From: Austropuccinia psidii
Lineage: Eukaryota; Basidiomycota; Pucciniomycetes; Pucciniales; Sphaerophragmiaceae
Length of the DNA: 64,000 nucleotides
NCBI GenBank assembly: GCA_023105745.1
Contig: JALGQZ010000002.1
Location: forward strand, 78,509,785-78,573,784
Direction of reading: 5' to 3'
In this document: in pieces, positions 57,444 to 64,000 of the stretch
Position numbering within the stretch: the stretch's first letter is position 1
Layout: each line of letters starts with the position of its first letter
Position numbers and translations under genes: made by a program
Notes under the pieces: generated by a model
What the model saw: the letters and a program-made list of their open reading frames with translations, nothing else
What the model was told of the DNA's origin: nothing
Database searches by the model: none

Positions 57444-59498
57444 TATTCAAGAATATTCATAAGTAAATTAATGATATTTTGAGAATAAACCAATCAATCT
57501 TTACCAAATAAAACAAAATGAGTTCTTGCGAAATCAATAAAAATCTTGAGGTGAAATCAATGGGAGTAATTCTTGAAAAATAAAGATGAAGGAGTCAAAT
57601 AATTATCAATAAATTTATGTCTTGAACATTTTCACATAAATTTTAATCAATAAATAAGTCAATTCAAAATCAATGTCAATATTGTCTTGAGGAATTCAGT
57701 AATTAAGTAAATATCTTGAGGAATCAAATTCAAATCTTGAGAGTAAATCAGCTATCTTGAGGAATACAAATTAAGTAAATCAATCAAATCAAAATCCTGA
57801 GATGGTTAATCAATTTTCCTGAGAAATTTCAATCAACTGAAACCTGATAAACACCTGAATTTCAGACAGAAAAGAATTGAGGATCAATTTATTATTAAGG
57901 ATAAAATGAAATGGTCAACAATTATTAAGAAATTAGAAAGAAGTCATCTTTAATTTGAATAAAATTAATGAGGTGAAAACTGATGAGATAGTTGGAAAAT
58001 CATGAAAAATCATATAAAGCTATAGAGAGTCATAAAGATGTCATAATTGATTAATGAGGGAATTATTATATCAAAAGAATGGAAAAGGAGAAGAAATTAT
58101 GAGCTAATTAATATGATGTCACAGGGTACCTTCCAAGTGAAGAGGGACTGGCACTTAGTAAACTAGGACTCACTTGTAGAGGGCTCATAATTGGATTAAA
58201 AAGAAATACAATTAAGAGTTTAATAATAATTGAATTTCTAATAACAATAAAGATAAGTAAACAGCAAGAGCAAAATCAAAAATAAATAAGACATCCAGCC
58301 ACAAACAAGTCTAATTCCACTCTGTCAACCTTTCAGAAAGGAAAGAGAGGGGTTTCTCAAGATATGGCAACTAAAACTTTACTGAACAGGTGAGGAAATG
58401 AAAATACCAACTTAACATGAATAAATGAGATATTCCAGAATAATAATAAGAATATTTATTGCATCATAAATCAAATATATTAATTAACTGGTAAACAGTC
58501 CCCATGGGAGGAAGGGGGGGTGGTATATAAGAGAATCCACCAGCCCAGTCCCAAAGAGTGAAAATTTCTGAAAGAAGAATTTTTTTGAATTTTAAAGTAC
58601 CAGTATTGATTCACAGGGTATTTACAGGAAGTGTGGTGAGAATTAGTGATCATACAATTTCATATTGGTGAATACAGCCTTCTCAATTATTTACAGACTG
58701 CATTGGTGAATCCAATGCTATGAGCACTTCAAACAAGGTTTATGAAGCTGAATTTTCATACACAGGGAGTATTTTCTGATTGGGTGAGCTTGAGTGGGGT
58801 TAAGGTTTAATGTCCTTACCCTTTATTATGGCTGTGACATCTGAATGTAAACAGGATCCTTCATTTTTAACATTATCTGCTGTAAGATAGACCATAATCC
58901 TTTGATTATCCCAATGAAATTCACAATAAAATCCTTTGATTTATAAATAAAATGGCTCAAAATGTTTTGATCCTTTATTTGATCAAATATTTGTTTAAGA
59001 TTTAGTATGCTTAATTGGCCAGTAAAAATTGATTTTAAGAGGCATATTGCTCAGGATTCTTGAAAATATTAAGTTTTGAAAGACTCTTGATTAATTTAAT
59101 GAGCCTGGAAATCCAACTTTTAACCCCCAAAAAAATTTATTCACATCACCAAACTCTGAATTGCTATAGGATAGCTATCCCCACAATATATGTTATCATT
59201 AGCATATATCAATTAACTCATAATCTCAACGTACTCACTTGTGCTTATTATCAAGATAATATTCTGGATGATTGGGTTTCATGTAAAATCATTTAATTCA
59301 GCTTCTGTGAAAAATCCAATGAATCCAGGAAACCCTTCTTCTTTCATTAAATAAAATACCTTGTTCTCATTATGATCTATTCATGTAAGATAAGATTAAT
59401 TTTGATTCCAAAGTCCTTCAATTATGAATTGTGTGTGGAGGACAATATTTTCCTGAATAATTTCAGTTACCTCCCAAATCCTTCTGGCTGAAAATCAA
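57444..59498. other. Leader side of element 3 and unresolved sequence
   Basis: Upstream (minus strand) of gag. Between about 57530 and 57830 the motif TCTTGAGGAAT or close variants recur several times, suggesting an eroded repeat array in the leader. A minus-strand TGTGACATCA near 58127 could be an LTR start, but I could not confirm both ends. The rest has no recognisable gene. Confidence 0.4.
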
Positions 59499-60863
59499 TG
59501 TCAGCCTGTGACTCAAAACTAGAGCACAAGCATGACAGCCAAATACCATAAACCAATGGTAAAGGCAAGATACCACCAAAACATGGAGCTGAGCCAAATC
59601 AGCTCAAAAGGTATCAAAAGAGAGAGGAAACCCACCACTTTCCAAATATACAAGTCCCACCATCATAGGACAAGGAATAACAAAGTTGCTACTGAGCATA
59701 AACTTTATTTTTCACCTCTCATCTGAAATCCAGAGGAAGATGATTAACCCCATCAAATGGGTATTCAAATTTAATCTCTAAGTCAGGGCTATCCAATGGT
59801 ACTAGCAAAATTGAGCTAGCACCAGAACTACAGGATTTATGGCCAAAATAAGGTCAAATAAGGGTGAATAAAATATTCAGCTCTCATCAAACTTCTACAG
59901 TTTTAGTTTGAGATACCTAAGGTGGGGTCTTTTTGGAAATAGAAAAATCAGGGCTATCTGATGATGCCATCCATTTCCCCATATCCCATCTAGCACAAAC
60001 GTTATAGGGAAAACAAGCTCCATACATATTCTAAGAAAATCATACATATGTACAAAAGATCTTGTACATGTCATAGATTTGCCATATCACATAAGGTACC
60101 ATTGTCTAGAACACATCCAGGGCTACACAATGAACCAACTTTGAGCTTGATATCTCAAAAACCGACAAAGCTATGGCAGTTTTAAGGTAAAAATCCCACA
60201 GTTAGACCAATACAGCCTTACTGTGGGATAATCTCCCATAACTATGATTATGAGGTGTCAAACAGAGGAAGAAGCTTGTTTATACTTCAATACCTCATAG
60301 CTTGGTTAATACTGGGATCCTGTACAGGTTCTGTACAGCATTCTACGCATAATACACATCAGAAGGGGGCTATGTGGTCCCCAGATGAAACGTTTCACCC
60401 TGTATTGGTGAAACCTTCCCAGATGTGGTTTCAAAACCACATTTGAGCCCAATAGAGGTTATACAGGCCTTGTGAAAACCACAAGCCAGTCCTTTGAAGT
60501 GAAAAATATTCACTTCCTTTATGTGGAACCAAGTTTAGGATAAAAAAGGGCCTTTTCTCCACCAGAAAAGGTTTCCTCATCCTGTTCTTAAATTACTACA
60601 TAGTACAACTGTCCAAAAAATTTATACTATTGGAAGGAAATTCAGGTATATGTTAAACTGGAGTGTTTTAGTCTTTATTATTGTGTCCCAACAGATAAAC
60701 CTGCATCCAGGGCTTTCAGCAGCCCTCACCACCACTAATTATTATTAGTAAAGCCCTGAATATCTTTTAACCAAACCTTTTTAAGTACTTTTATTCATGT
60801 CACAGTAATAGTTAAAGCTGTATATACCTTTTATTATCACTTTATCATAGACTCAGCCTGACA
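59499..60863 (+). repeat. Old solo LTR-1 copy, inverted relative to the others
   Basis: It begins TGTCAGCCTGTGACTC and ends GACTCAGCCTGACA, the reverse complement of the LTR-1 ends. It shares the middle part around the CAGGGTGAAA block in inverted form. It is 1365 bp and clearly diverged. Flanks ATCAA (59494-59498) and ATAAA (60864-60868) match in 4 of 5 bases. Confidence 0.75.
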
Positions 60864-60868
60864 ATAAA

Positions 60869-62449
60869 GTACAATTAATACAAAATTGGAAAATATCTAC
60901 AGCTCATTGTATACTGATACTAAGTTAATCATTATTTATATTTCTCTGGAAGATCTTCTCTGTTATTATGGTTTGGATTAATACTTGAAATGTTTTATAT
61001 TATGTTCAACATAGCTGTCAAAACCTCTAAGATGGTATTCTTTCCAAATAATTCTCTTTTAAAATATAAGAATTATTATGGAATTGGTCACGGCTTAGAT
61101 ATTTTTTTCATTGAAGTTAATGAGTAATATTATCCCTTACTCCAGTTCTTTATCAGTCTCATCTTAAATGATGAATTCATATGCAGATTCTGTTAGATCC
61201 AAAGAAATTCCTTTTTATTGCAATCTGAGGTAATTATTTATTGTTAAAGATTAATGATGTTTTCTTTAGGATCTCCTAAAAAGTGTCTTGGTTCTCACTA
61301 AAAAAAATGGTATTTGGTAGCCAAAGAACTGAATTTATTTAATTGAAACACCACAGATTTTAAGGCATGAGATTTGAAAAAGACCGAGAATTGAATGTTA
61401 TATTTTTGATGCAAAAAGTAGTGTTTTTGGATGTGTTATTTGTCAGCTTTGGGAGGGCTTTTTTGTTTAGAATAACTCAGATATCCCTCTCAATTACTAG
61501 CTATCATTGGTATTGGTGTATCTGCTACATAAAATTCAGAGATTGATATTTTGAAGAACTTATGAATATTAGTACTATATTGTCTTCATATAACTATATT
61601 TATCAATATCTCAGAGAAACTTATATATTCCAGTGATTTATCAATATAAAAAGTATGACCTAAGGTCTTTAAGGATACTCTGTATTCCAAATTATATGAA
61701 ATACCCTTAGATTTACATCTAAAAATCATTGTCTGGCTTTTTTCCCTAAACTTTCTAATAAAAATCCCTACTTTATATAATACACAAGTACCTAAATAGA
61801 TATTTCTTGAATGGAATATTCTATGATATTCTCAATAAATTTATATTTTTCATTGATTTAAATTTCTATTGAAGAACTTCAAGCTTATTTTGGTAATCTA
61901 TTCAAGAATAAACCACATGATCTTTGTTCAACAAGTCAAATTCCAAAGCATATTTTGATATTTCTGCAAATAAGAATTATAATGATTGTTCAATAAGAAT
62001 TCAATTTAACTACATACCAAATTCTTCCCAGAGCTATTTATCTTTCCTTTATTTGTTTCAATTTTTGAAAATTATGTTAGTATTTCAGATTTATATATTA
62101 ATTAAAAGTAGATTCATATCTACAAATATATCAAAATTAATTGGATATGATACTTAATTAGTTCTGTGTTATTTTAAATACTGTGCTAAAAATACCGAAA
62201 TTCTCAATGAAAATTTGAAGATTTTTTTTGTCCTTCAAAGAGGTCAAGTTTTATAGATACATGATTACTTCAATTTAGTATATCAGGAAAAAGGGAATAA
62301 TACAAACATGTAGAAAGGTTTAATTCCATTTTATATGTGAATAATTATCATTAATAATGTATAGTTCAATAAGGAATCTAAGATACCTTTCTTATAGAAA
62401 ATTGGAAAACTATAAAGAACAGACTTTCTTATTGTTTCAGAATCTTAAC
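60869..62449. other. AT-rich region, no gene recognised
   Basis: About 1.6 kb of AT-rich sequence with short frames (77 codons at 61924-62157, low complexity). I see no motif, RNA gene or repeat boundary. Confidence 0.5.
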
Positions 62450-64000
62450 TTACATTTATTTATTTTACAGTTTAATTCAACTCCTACAAAATAAAAAGTT
62501 ATAATTCTTAAAGAAACTCAATTATAGTTTAAAGATAATTAAGAAAATAAAATTATTGTTAAATAATAAGATCATCTTTGAACAAAAGAGAAATTTAAAA
62601 TTATATTTTTGAAAAAATTATAAAAATTAAAAGGATTGTGAAAATGCCATTTTACTTCAAAAATTGAAGTGAAAATTGAGTTACAACAAAAATATTGAAA
62701 CAATAAGATTCTTTTTGGGAATAATTTAATAAAATTAATTATTGATGTTTTCCCAATATATACAATTATACATTTTATTGAGAAATTGGACTCCCCTTCA
62801 AAATTTAGGCTGGGTCACCTCTAGATAGAATTTATGCAACTCAACTCCAAATAAGCTTAAGCTTATTTTCAAGTATTTTCTGTATGCCAATCATAAAATC
62901 CTCAAACTCTTAACCTTATTCACACTAGATGTGGTATCAACCATCAATTTTTGTGTTAAAATTGTGATGTGGTGTGTATCTGAGAAGCTATGAGGAACTG
63001 AATTTTTTTCAATTGAAATGTCAAAATGTCCACATGTATTACATAGGTGAGCTTCAAATTACAGATGAGGAATTAAGTATTAAGGTTTTCTACAGTAGTT
63101 TCTCAATTTAATCACATATGTAACAGCTTACGTATAATACATGTGGATGAATTAAGGAAAAATGAACTGGAAAGATCAAATTTTTATGGAAAAGGGACTA
63201 TTGACTATAATTTTGCCAGACTCCTCCAAATTCCTTTTTGAAGGAATGTGATTTCAAAATCCATGAAAAAATTTAATCACTTTTTTACCTGAAATTGAGT
63301 CACAGGGTCTGTGACTCACTTAATAAGGATGCTTCAATACCAACCCTGGAAGCTTTAGCTTTTTCCAAGAGGGTAAAGAAGATTTAAAATTGAAACAAAC
63401 TTAACTAAAAAATATTTAGCCATTTCAAAGGGGCCTTGTACACATTCTTGTTTGTTTTGGAGACCACCAGCCAACTATTACTTTAGTAATGGCTTATTTA
63501 TAGGACTAAAATGGTAAAACAAAGCCCCTTTTTGGTGCAAAACAGGGCTCAATTATTCCATAATTGGCTTACCCATTTCCAATTAACAACTTTTGAGAGA
63601 AATTTTCACTTTTGGAGGGATTGAATTTGTGGCTATAGAAGAATGTCTTTATTTCCCCATCTTTTATTTTCATGTTGGAATATTTTACTTTCACAATTAG
63701 TAGAGAAATTTTTACAATAATCAATAAAAAATTTCAAAAACCATTTTTTAATATTTTTCAACCTTTAAACATTCAAGAACATAATTATAATCCTTTTTTG
63801 TAGCCATTATCACCATTTTTACCCTTGCACAGCCCCAAATGGAAATCAAATCATTATTTATCATTGTAATTTTTTTCACTTTTTTTCAAATTCAATCTGG
63901 TCACTTTTGGGTGTGTTTTATCTTTTATGTTATTCTTGAAGGCTTTGTTCTTGTATTAATTCACTTAAACTCTTTTATCAATTAATTAAAATTCAAATTG
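62450..64000 (+). repeat. LTR-2 copy running off the window end
   Basis: From about 62800 it follows 7010-8160 closely in order (GGGTCACCTCT, CAACTCAACTC, the ACATATGTAA region, CACAGGGTCTGTG, then TTTTGGAGGGATTG). The start at 62450 is estimated from spacing in the complete copy; the TG end is not clear. The end lies beyond the window, so solo or full-length status is unknown. Confidence 0.65.

Noticed and set aside
1..64000. CRISPR arrays, bacterial operons or prophage features
   Set aside because: Repeats are LTRs, TIRs or simple repeats; introns and gene types are eukaryotic.
1..64000. tRNA or rRNA genes
   Set aside because: No cloverleaf B-box-like consensus or rRNA signature was found by eye; a covariance-model scan (tRNAscan-SE, Infernal) would be decisive.

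Overview
The window looks like repeat-rich, AT-rich nuclear DNA of a basidiomycete, most likely a rust fungus (Pucciniales). The evidence is short GT-AG introns (71-119 bp), a rust-style F-box protein, several Ty3/gypsy retroelement families whose Pol ends in a chromodomain-like tail with an arginine-rich end, a Mutator-like transposon that also carries an OTU-type domain, and a HEN1 small-RNA methyltransferase. The genus is not proven; parts of the retroelement proteins resemble what I remember from Austropuccinia-type rusts (recollection, not a search).

Layout. 1-6386: a minus-strand Ty3/gypsy element (element 1) whose far LTR is cut by the window start; it keeps an intact 703-residue Gag and a protease but has lost RT, RNase H and integrase. 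It sits inside the pol end of an older plus-strand element (element 0, 6387-8469). 8470-12561: decayed, no gene recognised. 12562-22852: a full-length young minus-strand Ty3/gypsy element (element 2) with a perfect 5-bp target duplication (GGAAT), two LTRs of about 1.5 kb, PBS, PPT and an almost complete gag-pol broken by two frameshifts and one stop. 22853-29450: AT-rich, no gene recognised.

29.7-34.7 kb is a host gene island: HEN1 (plus, two or three exons), a possible split minus-strand gene, an F-box-like gene (plus), and a six-exon minus-strand gene for a small SigF-like NTF2-fold protein. That last gene has exons of 21-154 bp inside extremely AT-rich DNA; I assembled it by hand from splice sites and reading phase. 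34.6-41.0 kb is an extreme A/T region with homopolymers and an (AT)16 run.

41034-48761 is a nested repeat block: a minus-strand LTR (family LTR-2) split by a 4.06-kb MULE with TIRs and a 9-bp target duplication, fused at its end to a second LTR (family LTR-3), the whole flanked by AGTTA. 51.3-57.4 kb holds a solo LTR-2 and a decayed minus-strand gag-pol element cut by a solo LTR-3 with a perfect 5-bp duplication (GTAAG). 59499-60863 is an old solo LTR-1, and the window ends in another LTR-2 copy.

How it fits together: the host genes form a 5-kb island among at least four generations of retroelements and one DNA transposon. HEN1 protects small RNAs in pathways that often silence such elements, but a functional link here is inference only. 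Element 1 could be a non-autonomous partner of element 2-like copies, since the two share LTR, PBS, PPT and Gag.
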